From: DATFQI01 sp963816955
GTDB taxonomy: Bacteria > Actinomycetota > Thermoleophilia > Solirubrobacterales > Solirubrobacteraceae
Direction: 5' to 3'
Assembly: GCA_963816955.1 (NCBI GenBank)
Contig: CAWFME010000002.1
Span: forward strand, 102,112-166,111
Length of the DNA stretch: 64,000 nucleotides
Below are positions 1-9,773 of the stretch, piece by piece. The notes under the pieces are model-generated. The model was not told the DNA's origin, searched no databases, and worked only from the letters and a program-made list of their open reading frames with translations. A program made the position numbers and the translations under genes. Numbering within the stretch: position 1 is the first letter of the stretch; every line of letters begins with the position of its first letter.

Positions 1-256
1 GCGCGTACTCCGGCGTCTCGGCCGACCCCACGCCGCTGTCGGACCCGACGCCGCCGACATAGAGCGGCTTCATCCGCCGGCCCAGGCACGCGTACTCCTC
101 GAAGCCCGACTCGTCGGCGGTGCGGTAGTGGACGCCGAAGATCCGCAGCCGCCCGTCCACGAACACCGTCGTCCCGTCGCCGCAGGCGACCTTCGCCTCC
201 GCTGCTGGGCACAGGGCCAGGACCGTCGCCACCACGAGTGCGCCGAGCCACCGCAT
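1..256 (-). CDS. Secreted hypothetical protein, 3' end outside window
   Basis: The minus-strand frame opens at ATG 256 and runs off the left edge of the window, so about 85 residues are visible. The protein begins with one Arg, a hydrophobic run and a small-residue stretch ending Ala-Glu-Ala, a good Sec signal peptide with predicted cleavage near residue 21. The mature part starts KVACGDGTTVFVDGRLRIFG and has two cysteines (Cys25 and Cys57) that could pair outside the cell. I do not recognise the family. It is divergent from cmk, with about 60 bases between the two starts. It is coding because the frame stays open to the edge and a signal peptide sits exactly at the start. Confidence 0.6.
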   Translation of the reverse strand, partial: MRWLGALVVATVLALCPAAEAKVACGDGTTVFVDGRLRIFGVHYRTADESGFEEYACLGRRMKPLYVGGVGSDSGVGSAETPEYA

Positions 257-315
257 CACGCAACTCCTACCGGGCCGCGAGGGGCGGCGCAAGCGCCCGG
301 CTAACGTCATCGCCC

Positions 316-936
316 ATGGTGATCGCCATCGACGGCCCCGCCGGGGCCGGAAAGTCGACCGTCGCCCGCGCCGTCGCGGAGCGGCTGGGCTTCACGTATC
401 TCGACACTGGGGCGATGTACCGCGCCGTGGCGCTCGCCGCCGCGGGGCACGAGGACGAGGCCGCGGAGATCGCCGAGCGCTCCGACATCCGCGTCGGCGA
501 CCGCGTGCTGCTCGACGGCCGCGACGTCACCGACGCGATCCGCACCCCCGAGGCCTCGGCCGGCGCCTCGCGCGTGGCCGCCGACCCCGGCGTGCGCGCC
601 GCGCTGGTGCGCAAGCAGCAGGCGATCGTCGAGGACGGCGACTGGGTCGCGGAGGGCCGCGACATCGGCACCGTCGTGGCTCCCGAGGCGGCCGTGAAGG
701 TCTTCCTCACCGCCGACCCGGCGGAGCGGGCCCGCCGACGCGCCGCCCAGACCGGCGCCGACCCCGAGCAGGTGCTGCGCGACCAGGCCGAGCGCGACCG
801 CCGCGACGCCAGCGCCGAGCGCACCGTGCTCGAGCCCGCCGCCGACGCCGTCCCCGTGGACACGACCGGGCTGACGCTCGACGAGGTCGTCGCGCAGATC
901 GAGATGCTCGCCACCGAGGCGCGGGAGCTTCGATGA
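316..936 (+). CDS. cmk: Cytidylate kinase (CMP/dCMP kinase)
   Basis: Transfers phosphate from ATP to CMP or dCMP in the cytoplasm, feeding CTP and dCTP pools. The 206-residue protein has the P-loop GPAGAGKST at residues 7-15, the CMP-site stretch YLDTGAMYRAVA at about 28-39 and a GRDIGTVV motif further on, all diagnostic of bacterial Cmk. The frame is open further upstream, but ATG 316 places the start five residues before the conserved IDGPAGAG block, as in the family, so it is preferred. The stop overlaps the der start (ATGA at 933-936), so the two are translationally coupled. cmk-der is a common actinobacterial pair. Confidence 0.95.
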   Translation: MVIAIDGPAGAGKSTVARAVAERLGFTYLDTGAMYRAVALAAAGHEDEAAEIAERSDIRVGDRVLLDGRDVTDAIRTPEASAGASRVAADPGVRAALVRKQQAIVEDGDWVAEGRDIGTVVAPEAAVKVFLTADPAERARRRAAQTGADPEQVLRDQAERDRRDASAERTVLEPAADAVPVDTTGLTLDEVVAQIEMLATEARELR

Positions 937-2291
937 AGGTCGCCGTCGTCGGCTACCCCAACGTCGGGAAGTCGTCGCTCGTCAACCGGCTCACCCAGTC
1001 GCGCGAGGCGGTCGTGCACGAGCGCGCCGGCATCACGCGCGACCGCAAGGAGCTGACCACGGACTGGAACGGGCGCCACTTCACGCTGATCGACACGGGC
1101 GGCGTCGACCTCGGCGAGGAGGACGCGCTGTCCGTCTCGATCCAGGACCAGGCGCGCGAGGCGCTCGCCGACGCCCAGGTCGCGCTGCTGGTGGTCGACG
1201 CCCGCGCCGGGATGCGCCCCGGCGACGAGGAGATCGCGGACATCCTGCGCCGCGGCGGGCTGCCCGTCGTCGTGGCGGCGAACAAGATCGACCAGCCGGG
1301 CGACCTCGGGCTGGTCCACGACTTCCACGGCCTCGGCCTCGGCGACCCGCTGCCGGTCTCGGCCGCCCAGGGCCTCGGGACCGGCGATCTGCTCGACCGC
1401 CTGGTCGAGCTGCTGCCGGAGGGCGACGACGACGCCGACGAGGACGAGGACGTCGTCCGCCTGGCCGTGATCGGGCGCCCGAACGTCGGCAAGTCGAGCC
1501 TCGTCAACGCCTTCCTCGGCCGCGAGCGCGTGATCGTCTCCGAGGTCGCGGGCACGACCCGCGACGCGATCGACACGCCGATCGAGGTCGACGGCCGCCG
1601 CATGCTGCTGATCGACACGGCCGGCATCCGGCGCAGCGCCAAGGTCCAGGAGTCCGTCGAGTACTACACGACGCTGCGCTCGCAGCGGGCCGCAGATCGC
1701 GCCGACGTCGCGCTGGTCGTGTGCGACGCCACCGACGGGGTCACCGCACAGGACCTGCGGATCGCCGAGCTGGCGATGAAGGCCGGCTGCGCGACCGCGC
1801 TCGTACTCAACAAGTGGGACCTCACCGGCGGCGACGTCGACGAGGCGGCCGGGCCCGGGGGCGCCGTCGGCGCCGCCGAGCTCGACCGCGAGCGCGCCAG
1901 GGTCAACCGCAAGCTGCGGCTGCGGCCGAAGGTGCTCACCGCGAGCGCCGTGACCGGCCGCAACGTTCCCCGGCTCCTGCAGGAGGCGCTCTCGCTCAGC
2001 GCGCGCGCCTCGCATCGCATACCCACGCCCGAAATGAACCGCTTCCTCGGCGACGTCTCGCAGGCCCGGCAGCCCCCCGCGAAGCAGGGTCACCGGCTGA
2101 AGATGCTCTACATGGCCCAAATCGGGGTAAAGCCACCTCGCTTCTCCATCCAGGTCAACAGCCGCGCCCGCATCACCCGTGATTACGCCTACTTCGTCGA
2201 GAACCGACTCCGCGAGCGCTACGGCCTCGACGGCATCCCCCTCATCATCGACTTCGCCGAGCGCAAACGGCGCTCACGCGGCGAGTCGTAG
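933..2291 (+). CDS. der: Ribosome biogenesis GTPase Der (EngA)
   Basis: Tandem-GTPase factor for maturation of the 50S subunit. The first G domain has GYPNVGKSS at residues 7-15, DTGG near 54-57 and NKID near 117-120. The second has GRPNVGKSS at 181-189, DTAG at about 228-231 and NKWD near 293-296. They are joined by an acidic linker (about 164-174), and the C-terminal KH-like domain follows (about 355-452, ending RKRRSRGES). At 452 residues it is close to the usual length. It overlaps cmk by 4 nt and is followed after 31 nt by the DUF3352 gene. Confidence 0.96.
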   Translation: MKVAVVGYPNVGKSSLVNRLTQSREAVVHERAGITRDRKELTTDWNGRHFTLIDTGGVDLGEEDALSVSIQDQAREALADAQVALLVVDARAGMRPGDEEIADILRRGGLPVVVAANKIDQPGDLGLVHDFHGLGLGDPLPVSAAQGLGTGDLLDRLVELLPEGDDDADEDEDVVRLAVIGRPNVGKSSLVNAFLGRERVIVSEVAGTTRDAIDTPIEVDGRRMLLIDTAGIRRSAKVQESVEYYTTLRSQRAADRADVALVVCDATDGVTAQDLRIAELAMKAGCATALVLNKWDLTGGDVDEAAGPGGAVGAAELDRERARVNRKLRLRPKVLTASAVTGRNVPRLLQEALSLSARASHRIPTPEMNRFLGDVSQARQPPAKQGHRLKMLYMAQIGVKPPRFSIQVNSRARITRDYAYFVENRLRERYGLDGIPLIIDFAERKRRSRGES

Positions 2292-2322
2292 CCGCACGCC
2301 GCGCCGGCCCGAGCGGCGCACG

Positions 2323-3818
2323 GTGATCCTCGGAGCGATCGCGTTGCTCGCGATCGCGCTCGCCGTCGTGGTGGTCACCCGCGGCGACGCCGCGCCGCCC
2401 GACGCCACGGCCCGGCTCGTCCCGCCCGACGCGCTGCTCTACGCGCACCTCTCGACGAGCGAGAGCCGCACGCAGGACGCCCGCCTGCTCGAGCTCGCCG
2501 GGCGCTTCACCGCGCTGCGCGAGCGGGTCCCCGCGCTGGCGATGGCGCTGACCCCGTCGGCCGGCGGCCTGGACTACGCGCGCGACGTCCGCCCGTGGCT
2601 CGGCGACGAGGTCGCGCTCGCGCTGCTCGAGGACGGCGCCGGCCCCGAGCCGCTGCTGCTGGCCGCCGTCGACGACCGCGCCGCGGCCATGCGCACGCTC
2701 TCCAAGCTCGGCGCGCGGCCCGCCGGCCGCCACGCCGGCACGCCGCTGTACTCGCTGCCGCCGCGCGCGACGGCCGCCTTCACCGACGACCACCTCGTGA
2801 TCGGCCCCGCCGAGGCCGTCTCGGGCGCGATCGACCGCGCCGGTGACGACAGCCCGCCCTCGCTGGCCGAGACGCGCGTCTACCGCCGCGCCGGCGAGCA
2901 CCGCGCCGGCGCCGCCAGCCTCGAGCTGTTCTCGACCACCGCCGGCATGCGCCGCCTGCTCGACGGGGCCTCCGGGCTGGCCGGCATCGCCGGCCGCATG
3001 GTGCTCAGCCCGCGCCTGGAGGGCATCCACGCCCAGGTCGCGGCGGAGGAGCAGGGCCTGCGCGCCACGGCCCGGGTGATGCGCGCCCCCGGCGGCGGGG
3101 AGCCCTCGGCGTTCGCACCGACCCTCGCCGACCACGTCCCGGGCGACGCAGCGGGCCTCGTCGCGCTGCCGGGCGTCGACGCGATCGCGTCGATCGCCGA
3201 GCGCGCGGGCGGCGCCGCGCTGCTGGCCGGCCTCGAGACCGCGTTGCCGACGGCGGCCGGGATCGAGCTGGAGGACCTGCTCGCCCCGGTCGGGCAGGAG
3301 GCGGTGCTCTCCGTGCGGGCGGGCGAGTCCGCGCCGGTCTTCACCCTCGCCGCGCGCACGCGCGACGCGGCGTCCACGCGTGAGTCGCTGGCACGGCTGC
3401 AGGGGCCCGTGACGGACCGGCTCGGCGGCGGCCCGTTCGAGCAGCGCGAGCTGCGCGGGGCCGACGCCTTCACCCTGCAGGTGACTCCCGAGCTCGAGCC
3501 GTCCTACGCGATCTCGAAGGACGCCGTGGTGGCCTCCACGGCGGGCTCGGGTCTCGAGCAGCTCCGCCCGGCGCGGTCGCCCGCGACCGCATCGCCCGCG
3601 CTGGAGGAACTCGTGCCCGAGGAGGGCCAGAGGGTCGAGGCGCTAGTCTTCGTCGACCCGCGTCAGCTCCTCACGCTGGGCGATCGGACGGGCCTTCGGG
3701 CCCTCACGACCCCCGCGGTGCGCGACGACCTCGGCCGGATGGGCAAAGCCGGAGCGGTCGTGAGAGAGGACGACGACGAGCCGACCGACACGACCGCGGA
3801 GCTGTTCCTCGAGATCCC

Positions 3819-3822
<4 letters not shown>
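2323..3822 (+). CDS. Membrane-anchored DUF3352 protein
   Basis: The protein opens with one strongly hydrophobic segment (about residues 2-19), followed by VPPDALLYAHLSTSES, which matches the start of DUF3352 proteins of actinobacteria. These are extracytoplasmic proteins of unknown function. The rest is a large exported domain with no cysteine or obvious catalytic motif. The start is uncertain. The same frame is open back to 2179, but that would overlap der by 113 nt and add a Ser/Thr-rich tail that is simply der read in another frame. GTG 2323 is the only later candidate before the membrane segment. The cost is losing the Arg-rich stretch just upstream, which would suit a positive-inside anchor. 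The stop overlaps metK (ATGA). Confidence 0.75.
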
Positions 3823-5048
<1,226 letters not shown>

Positions 5049-5055
5049 AGGCGCC

Positions 5056-5577
5056 CTAGCCCTCGCCCGCCCCGACCGAGAGCGCCGGGGCGCGCCGCTT
5101 CGCCGGCTTGCCCGCACCGCCCGACGGGGCGGGGGCGGGCGGCGCCGGCGCCGCTGAGGGCGCGGGCGACGGGATCACCGCGACGGGCATCTCCTCCGCC
5201 GGCTCGGCGGGCGGGGCGACCACGCGCACGACCGGCTTGCGGCGCGCGCGGGCGCGGCGCGGCTTGCGCTTGGCCTTCACCGCGCGCTGGGCCTTCGCGG
5301 CGGGCTTGGAGAACCGCAGCTCGTTCGAGCCGCGGCTGAGCGACGGCGGCGCCTTCTCGAGCTGCGCCGGGCTCGCGGCGGGGGCGTCCGTGCGCTGCTG
5401 GACGGGGGATTCCTGCGCCACAGCGGGTGTCGGAGGACTGACATCGCCCGTCCCGATGACCTCTCCGAACGGCTTGCCGCCGGAGAGCATCCAGAGCGCG
5501 AGGACGATGGCCGCGCCGAGCGCCGCCCCGGCGAACAGGTGCACGAGACCGCCGCGCGTTCCGCTGCTTCCCTGCAT
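5056..5577 (-). CDS. Single-pass membrane protein with Pro/Ala- and Lys/Arg-rich tail
   Basis: 173 residues. After a short Gly-rich N-terminus there is one transmembrane segment (about residues 12-31, LVHLFAGAALGAAIVLALWM). The remainder is low complexity: a Pro/Ala/Gln spacer, a strongly basic patch around 95-113 (KAKRKPRRARARRKP) and a Pro/Ala-rich C-terminus. No catalytic motif is visible. The layout suggests an anchor with a flexible tail, possibly binding DNA or acidic wall polymers, but this is a guess. It is convergent with metK and divergent from the symporter gene. Base bias alone can open such frames, so confidence is moderate. The clean membrane segment at the start supports it. 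Confidence 0.55.
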   Translation of the reverse strand: MQGSSGTRGGLVHLFAGAALGAAIVLALWMLSGGKPFGEVIGTGDVSPPTPAVAQESPVQQRTDAPAASPAQLEKAPPSLSRGSNELRFSKPAAKAQRAVKAKRKPRRARARRKPVVRVVAPPAEPAEEMPVAVIPSPAPSAAPAPPAPAPSGGAGKPAKRRAPALSVGAGEG

Positions 5578-5675
5578 TCAGGACCGAGTCTTCCAGCGGC
5601 CGCGCTCGCGGTGTCGATTTATTCGGCCCTTGCCTGGGTATCGGCCCCTGCAGACTTCGGCGGAGGAGGTAGGGG

Positions 5676-7322
5676 ATGGAGGAGCTGCGGCTCGACGTCA
5701 ACTTCGTGGATTACGCCATCCTGGCGATCTACTTCATCGCCGTGCTCGGGATCGGCTTCGCGGCGAAGCGCTACATCAAGACGAGCCTCGACTACTTCCT
5801 CTCAGGCCGCTCGCTGCCCGCGTGGATCACGGGCCTGGCCTTCATCTCGGCCAACCTCGGCGCCCTGGAGATCCTCGGCATGGCGGCCAACGGCGCGCAG
5901 TTCGGCGTCTACACGGTCCACTACTACTGGATCGGTGCGATCCCGGCGATGGTCTTCCTGGGGATCGTGATGATGCCCTTCTACTACGGCTCGAAGGTCC
6001 GCAGCGTGCCCGAGTACCTGCGCCTGCGCTTCAACAGGCCGACGCACGTCTTCAACGCGCTGAGCTTCGCGCTCGCGACGGTTCTGATCGCGGGCGTGAA
6101 CCTGTTCGCGCTGGCGCTCGTGCTGGAGCTGCTGCTCGGCTGGCCGATCCTGCTGGGCATCGTCGTCAGCGCCGCGATCGTCCTCGTCTACATCACCCTC
6201 GGCGGGCTCTCCTCGGCGATCTACAACGAGGTCCTGCAGTTCTTCATCATCCTCGCCGCGCTGATCCCGCTGACGGTGATCGGCCTGATGGACGTCGGCG
6301 GCTGGGACGGCCTGAAGGACCGCATCGTCGAGATGAACGGCAACGACGACCTGCTGCAGTCCTGGGACGGCACGGGCAGCGGCGACAACCCGCTCGAGGC
6401 GTCCTGGATCCCGATCGTCTTCGGCCTCGGCTTCGTGCTCTCGTTCGGCTACTGGACGACGAACTTCGCCGAGGTCCAGCGCGCGCTGTCGGCCAAGAGC
6501 CTCAACGCCGCGCAGCGCACGCCGCTGATCGGCGCCTACCCGAAGATCTTCATCCCGGCGATCACGATCATCCCCGGCCTCGTCGCGCTCGTGACGATCA
6601 AGGGCCTCGGCGGCGACGACCCGAACATGGAGTACAACAACGCGATCCCGCTGCTGATGAACGAGTACCTGCCCAACGGCATGCTCGGGCTGGCGCTGGT
6701 GGGCCTGATCGCGGCCTTCATGGCCGGCGTGGCGGCCAACGTCTCCGCTTTCAACACGGTGGTCACGTACGACCTCTGGGAGCCCTACGTCAAGTCGGGC
6801 CAGAGCGACGACTACTACCTCAACTTCGGCCGCATCGCGACCGTCGTGGGCATCCTGATCGGCATCGCCACGGCGCTGATCGCCTCGGGTTACAGCAACA
6901 TCATGGATTACATCCAGCTGTTGTTCTCGTTCTTCAACGCGCCGCTGTTCGCGACCTTCATCATCGGCATGTTCTGGAAGCGGATGACGCCGTGGGCGGG
7001 CTTCTGGGGCCTGCTGGCCGGCACCCTCGGCGCGGCGATCGCGCACTACGGGAACGACTGGGGCTGGTTCGACCTCGGCTCCGCGCAGGCGGCGGCGTTC
7101 TGGGGCGCGATCGCCGCGTTCGTGCTCGACGCGATCGTCTCCGTCGCGGTCACGTTCGTCACGAAGCCGAAGCCGATCGAGGAGCTGCAGAACCTCGTCT
7201 ACGGCATGGCCGCCGTCGACGAGGACGACACCGCATCCGAACACGTCTGGTACCGGCGGCCTTACACGCTCGCGGCCGGCGCGCTCGGACTGACCGCCAT
7301 CCTCAGCTTCCTCTTCGCCTAG
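5676..7322 (+). CDS. Sodium:solute symporter (SSS/SLC5 family)
   Basis: 548-residue polytopic membrane protein with roughly 13-14 hydrophobic helices. The first helices read VDYAILAIYFIAVLGIGF and, after a short loop, YFLSGRSLPAWITGLAFIS, the typical start of SSS transporters, where the SGRSLP-type loop precedes the Na+-site helix. It would drive uptake of a small solute with Na+. The substrate (sugar, amino acid, carboxylate) cannot be read from the sequence, though the galactokinase gene nearby makes a sugar possible. A strong Shine-Dalgarno (GGAGGAGG at about 5661-5668) precedes ATG 5676. Ten bases after its stop lies a small membrane protein gene, probably co-transcribed. Confidence 0.88.
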   Translation: MEELRLDVNFVDYAILAIYFIAVLGIGFAAKRYIKTSLDYFLSGRSLPAWITGLAFISANLGALEILGMAANGAQFGVYTVHYYWIGAIPAMVFLGIVMMPFYYGSKVRSVPEYLRLRFNRPTHVFNALSFALATVLIAGVNLFALALVLELLLGWPILLGIVVSAAIVLVYITLGGLSSAIYNEVLQFFIILAALIPLTVIGLMDVGGWDGLKDRIVEMNGNDDLLQSWDGTGSGDNPLEASWIPIVFGLGFVLSFGYWTTNFAEVQRALSAKSLNAAQRTPLIGAYPKIFIPAITIIPGLVALVTIKGLGGDDPNMEYNNAIPLLMNEYLPNGMLGLALVGLIAAFMAGVAANVSAFNTVVTYDLWEPYVKSGQSDDYYLNFGRIATVVGILIGIATALIASGYSNIMDYIQLLFSFFNAPLFATFIIGMFWKRMTPWAGFWGLLAGTLGAAIAHYGNDWGWFDLGSAQAAAFWGAIAAFVLDAIVSVAVTFVTKPKPIEELQNLVYGMAAVDEDDTASEHVWYRRPYTLAAGALGLTAILSFLFA

Positions 7323-7332
7323 GAGACCACCG

Positions 7333-7656
7333 ATGCCCGACGACAAGCACATCGCCGAAGCCGAGCAGGCCGACATCGACGCCCACCGCGCGGCGCGTGC
7401 CGCCAACCTGTTCGACGTCCGCCGCTTCATCGGCGGGCTGTTCGTGCTCTACGGCCTGATCCTGTTCGTGCTCGGCATCGGCGCATCCGACGCCGACGTC
7501 GAGAAGGCGGCCGGCCTCAACGTGAACCTGTGGACGGGGCTGGCGATGCTGCTCGTCGGCGCCTTCTTCCTCGCGTGGGCGTTCACGCGCCCGCTGGGCG
7601 AGCAGCTCGAGGAGACCGGGTCAGAGCCGGCGGGCGGGCGGCCCGGGGGCGACTGA
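7333..7656 (+). CDS. Small two-helix membrane protein, partner of the symporter
   Basis: 107 residues with a polar N-terminus (about 1-30), two hydrophobic helices (about 33-49 and 67-85) and a Gly/Glu-rich C-terminus. AGGAGA just before ATG 7333 is a good ribosome binding site, and the gene follows the symporter by 10 nt, so an accessory subunit or assembly role is a reasonable inference. The family is not recognised. Its last 36 nt overlap the 3' end of the convergent galactokinase gene, and the C-terminal residues SEPAGGRPGGD are encoded in that overlap. Confidence 0.7.
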   Translation: MPDDKHIAEAEQADIDAHRAARAANLFDVRRFIGGLFVLYGLILFVLGIGASDADVEKAAGLNVNLWTGLAMLLVGAFFLAWAFTRPLGEQLEETGSEPAGGRPGGD

Positions 7657-8634
7657 CACGCACCCGTCCGGCGGCGTCGCGCCGGGCGGGAACAGCGCCA
7701 GCACGGAGCCGCCGAAGCCGCCGCCGACCATCCGCGCGCCGGCGGCGCCGGCGCGCTCGAGCGCCTCGACCGTGCGCTCGACCTCCGGCACCGAGGCCTC
7801 GTAATCGTCGCGCAGGCTCGCGTGCGACTCGCGCAGCAGCGTCCCCGCGCGCTCGAGCTCGCCGGCGGCCAGGGCCTCCGTCATCGCGTCGACGCGGCCG
7901 TTCTCGGTCAGGACGTGCCGGACGCGGCGGTCCAGCGGGGCGGGCAGGCCGTCGCCCGACGCGGCGTCGCGGAGGCTGGCGATGCCGAGCGCCTCGCAGG
8001 CGGCGGCGCACTCGGCCCGGCGCTCGTTGTAGCCGCCGCCCGCGTGCTCGTGGCCGGCGCCCGAGTCCAGCGTCACGAGCCGCCAGTCGCCGAGCTCCAG
8101 CGGCACGGGGTCGATCGTCAAGTCGCGGAAGTCGATCCGCAGCGCCGCGCCCTCGCGGCCGCACAGCACGGCGAGCTGGTCGAGCAGCCCGGTGCGGGCG
8201 CCCACGTGCACGTTCTCGACCCGCGAGCAGAGCTTGGCGAGCTCGACGCGGTCCACGTCGGGGTCCTCGAGCAGCGCGAGGCACAGCGCCGCCTCCAGCG
8301 CGGCGGAGGAGGAGAGGCCGGAGCCGTGGGGGAGGTCGCCCTCGATCGTCAGCCGGGACGGGCGCACGGCGTGGCCGGCGGCGCGCAGCTCGGTGACCGT
8401 GCCGCGCACGAACGCCCGCCAGCCGCTCGCCGGGATGCTGTCGCCGAGGTCGAACGCGTCGTCCTCGTCCAGGTCGGCGGCGCGGGCCTCGATCCGGTCG
8501 CCGCGCAGCGGCTCCGCCGTCACCGTGACGCCGCGGTCGATCGCGAACGGCAGCGCCAGCCCGTCGTTGTAGTCCGTGTGCTCGCCGATCAGGTTCACGC
8601 GGCCGGGGCCGCGCGCCACCACGCGCTCACCCAC
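7621..8634 (-). CDS. galK: Galactokinase (GHMP kinase)
   Basis: Phosphorylates galactose to galactose-1-phosphate, the first step of the Leloir pathway. The galactokinase signature GRVNLIGEHTDYNDG is at residues 11-25, the GHMP ATP-binding motif PHGSGLSSSAA at about 102-112, and the C-terminal GHMP motif GARMVGGGFGG is near the end. At 337 residues it is shorter than the E. coli enzyme, but all three motifs are present. The start is GTG 8634. No galT or galE lies next to it, so the pathway partners must be elsewhere. It overlaps the methyltransferase stop by 8 nt at its 5' end and the small membrane gene by 36 nt at its 3' end. Confidence 0.93.
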   Translation of the reverse strand: MGERVVARGPGRVNLIGEHTDYNDGLALPFAIDRGVTVTAEPLRGDRIEARAADLDEDDAFDLGDSIPASGWRAFVRGTVTELRAAGHAVRPSRLTIEGDLPHGSGLSSSAALEAALCLALLEDPDVDRVELAKLCSRVENVHVGARTGLLDQLAVLCGREGAALRIDFRDLTIDPVPLELGDWRLVTLDSGAGHEHAGGGYNERRAECAAACEALGIASLRDAASGDGLPAPLDRRVRHVLTENGRVDAMTEALAAGELERAGTLLRESHASLRDDYEASVPEVERTVEALERAGAAGARMVGGGFGGSVLALFPPGATPPDGCVSVAPGPPARRL

Positions 8635-9433
8635 CGAGCCGCGCCTGCATCACCCGGACCGCGTCGGCGCTCGCGTCCATCAGCAGGTAGCGGCGGCCGG
8701 TCGCGGCGGCGACCGCGCCCAGCGTGCCCGAGCCGGCGAACGGGTCGAGCACGAGGTCGCCGGGGCGCGAGGAGGCGTGCACGAAGCGCCGGACGAGCCC
8801 CTCGGGCTTCTGCGTCGGGTAGCCGGTCTTCTCGCGGCCCGTGGGGGAGACGATCGTGTGCCAGATGACGCTGACCGGCATCTTCCCGCGCGCGGCCTTC
8901 TCCGGCGGGACGAGGCCGGGGGCCATGTACGGCTCGCGCTCGACCGCCTCGCCGTCGAAGAAGTAGGCCTGCGGGTCCTTGACGTAGACGAGGATCGTGT
9001 CGTGCTTCTGCGGCCAGCGGCGCTTGGGCTTGCCGCCGTAGTCGTAGGCCCAGATCAGCTCGTTGAGGAAGCACTCGCGGCCGAACAGCTCGTCGAGCAG
9101 CAGCTTGACCGCGTGCGCCTCGCGGTAGTCGAGGTGCAGGTACAGCGTGCCGGTGTCGTGGAGCACGCGGCGCAGCTCGCGCAGGCGCGGCTCGAGGAAG
9201 CCCAGGTAGTCGTCGAACGCGTCGCGGTAGGAGGAGGTCTCCAGCAGCGTGGAGGCGTAGCGCCGGCCGCCGAAGCCCGTGCGGTCGCCCGACTCCGCGG
9301 CGACCGTGGCGAGCGTGCGGCGGGTCTGCGTCTTGCCGGTGTTGAACGGCGGGTCGGCGTAGACCATCTGCACGCAGCCGTCCGCCAGCTCGCCGAGCAG
9401 CTCGAGGTTGTCGCCGTGCCGGATGCCCTCCAC
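8627..9433 (-). CDS. Site-specific DNA methyltransferase (N6-adenine or N4-cytosine, beta-type order)
   Basis: 268-residue SAM-dependent DNA methyltransferase. The catalytic motif IV DPPF is at residues 27-30, before the SAM-binding motif I DPFAGSGT at about 230-237. That order is the beta class of amino-methyltransferases. Between them are EPRLRELRRVLHDTGTLYLHLD and a region around IWAYDYGGKPKRRW typical of the family. No restriction endonuclease or specificity subunit is adjacent, so it is an orphan enzyme, probably for regulation, phage defence or counter-restriction. The target site cannot be predicted. The start is GTG 9433, next to the large inverted repeat, and the 3' end overlaps galK. 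Confidence 0.9.
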   Translation of the reverse strand: MEGIRHGDNLELLGELADGCVQMVYADPPFNTGKTQTRRTLATVAAESGDRTGFGGRRYASTLLETSSYRDAFDDYLGFLEPRLRELRRVLHDTGTLYLHLDYREAHAVKLLLDELFGRECFLNELIWAYDYGGKPKRRWPQKHDTILVYVKDPQAYFFDGEAVEREPYMAPGLVPPEKAARGKMPVSVIWHTIVSPTGREKTGYPTQKPEGLVRRFVHASSRPGDLVLDPFAGSGTLGAVAAATGRRYLLMDASADAVRVMQARLGG

Positions 9434-9458
9434 GCCGCCGAGCGTAGAGGCTCGGGCG

Positions 9459-9752
9459 GGCGCCTTGCCGGCGGGCGCCAGGAGCGTTGGCGCTGACGAG
9501 GCGCTGCGGACTGCCTGGGCTTGTACGGGGGAGGGGCTTGCTTTCGGTGACGCGAGCGGTGGATTGATGAGCCTGAGGCACAGTTATCCACCGCTCACGG
9601 TGCGAGGGGACGATTAGTCGGCCTGAGACCGATGAAGTGTCTCCTCGGCGCGGGTGCGACCGGAAACGACCGCTCCCCTCCATACAAGCCCAGGCCGTTC
9701 GCCAACGCTGCGTCGGCCGACAACGCCCCTGGCGCCCGCCGGCAAGGGCGCC
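9459..9752. repeat. Long imperfect inverted repeat filling the methyltransferase-priA spacer
   Basis: This divergent spacer of about 340 bases holds no gene. Its left part (9459-9553) is an imperfect reverse complement of its right part (about 9657-9752). Exact blocks include GCCTGGGCTTGTA at 9513-9525 against TACAAGCCCAGGC at 9683-9695, and TTGCCGGCGGGCGCCA at about 9465-9480 against its complement at 9730-9745. Inside the arms are two smaller hairpins, 9554-9596 and 9603-9647. In the second, CGAGGGGAC pairs with GTCTCCTCG around a TCGG-CCTGAGA-CCGA tip. The whole could form a cruciform in DNA or a branched RNA. The promoters of both flanking genes must lie in or beside it. Confidence 0.8.
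9554..9596. repeat. REP-like palindrome, copy 1
   Basis: Perfect 11-bp stem, GAGCGGTGGAT (9554-9564) and ATCCACCGCTC (9586-9596), around a 21-nt loop that contains GCCTGAGGC. The same stem sequence recurs after recG (53735-53779) and at 55486-55526, with a similar CCTGRG loop each time, so it is a dispersed repeat family. This copy lies between divergent genes, which argues against a role only as a terminator. Confidence 0.8.
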
Positions 9753-9773
9753 GGGGGCGGAGCGACCGGCGCC

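Noticed and set aside
2179..2322. Upstream start for the DUF3352 protein at 2179
   Set aside because: It would overlap der by 113 nt and add residues that are only der read out of phase; GTG 2323 fits better, though the basic residues just before it leave some doubt.
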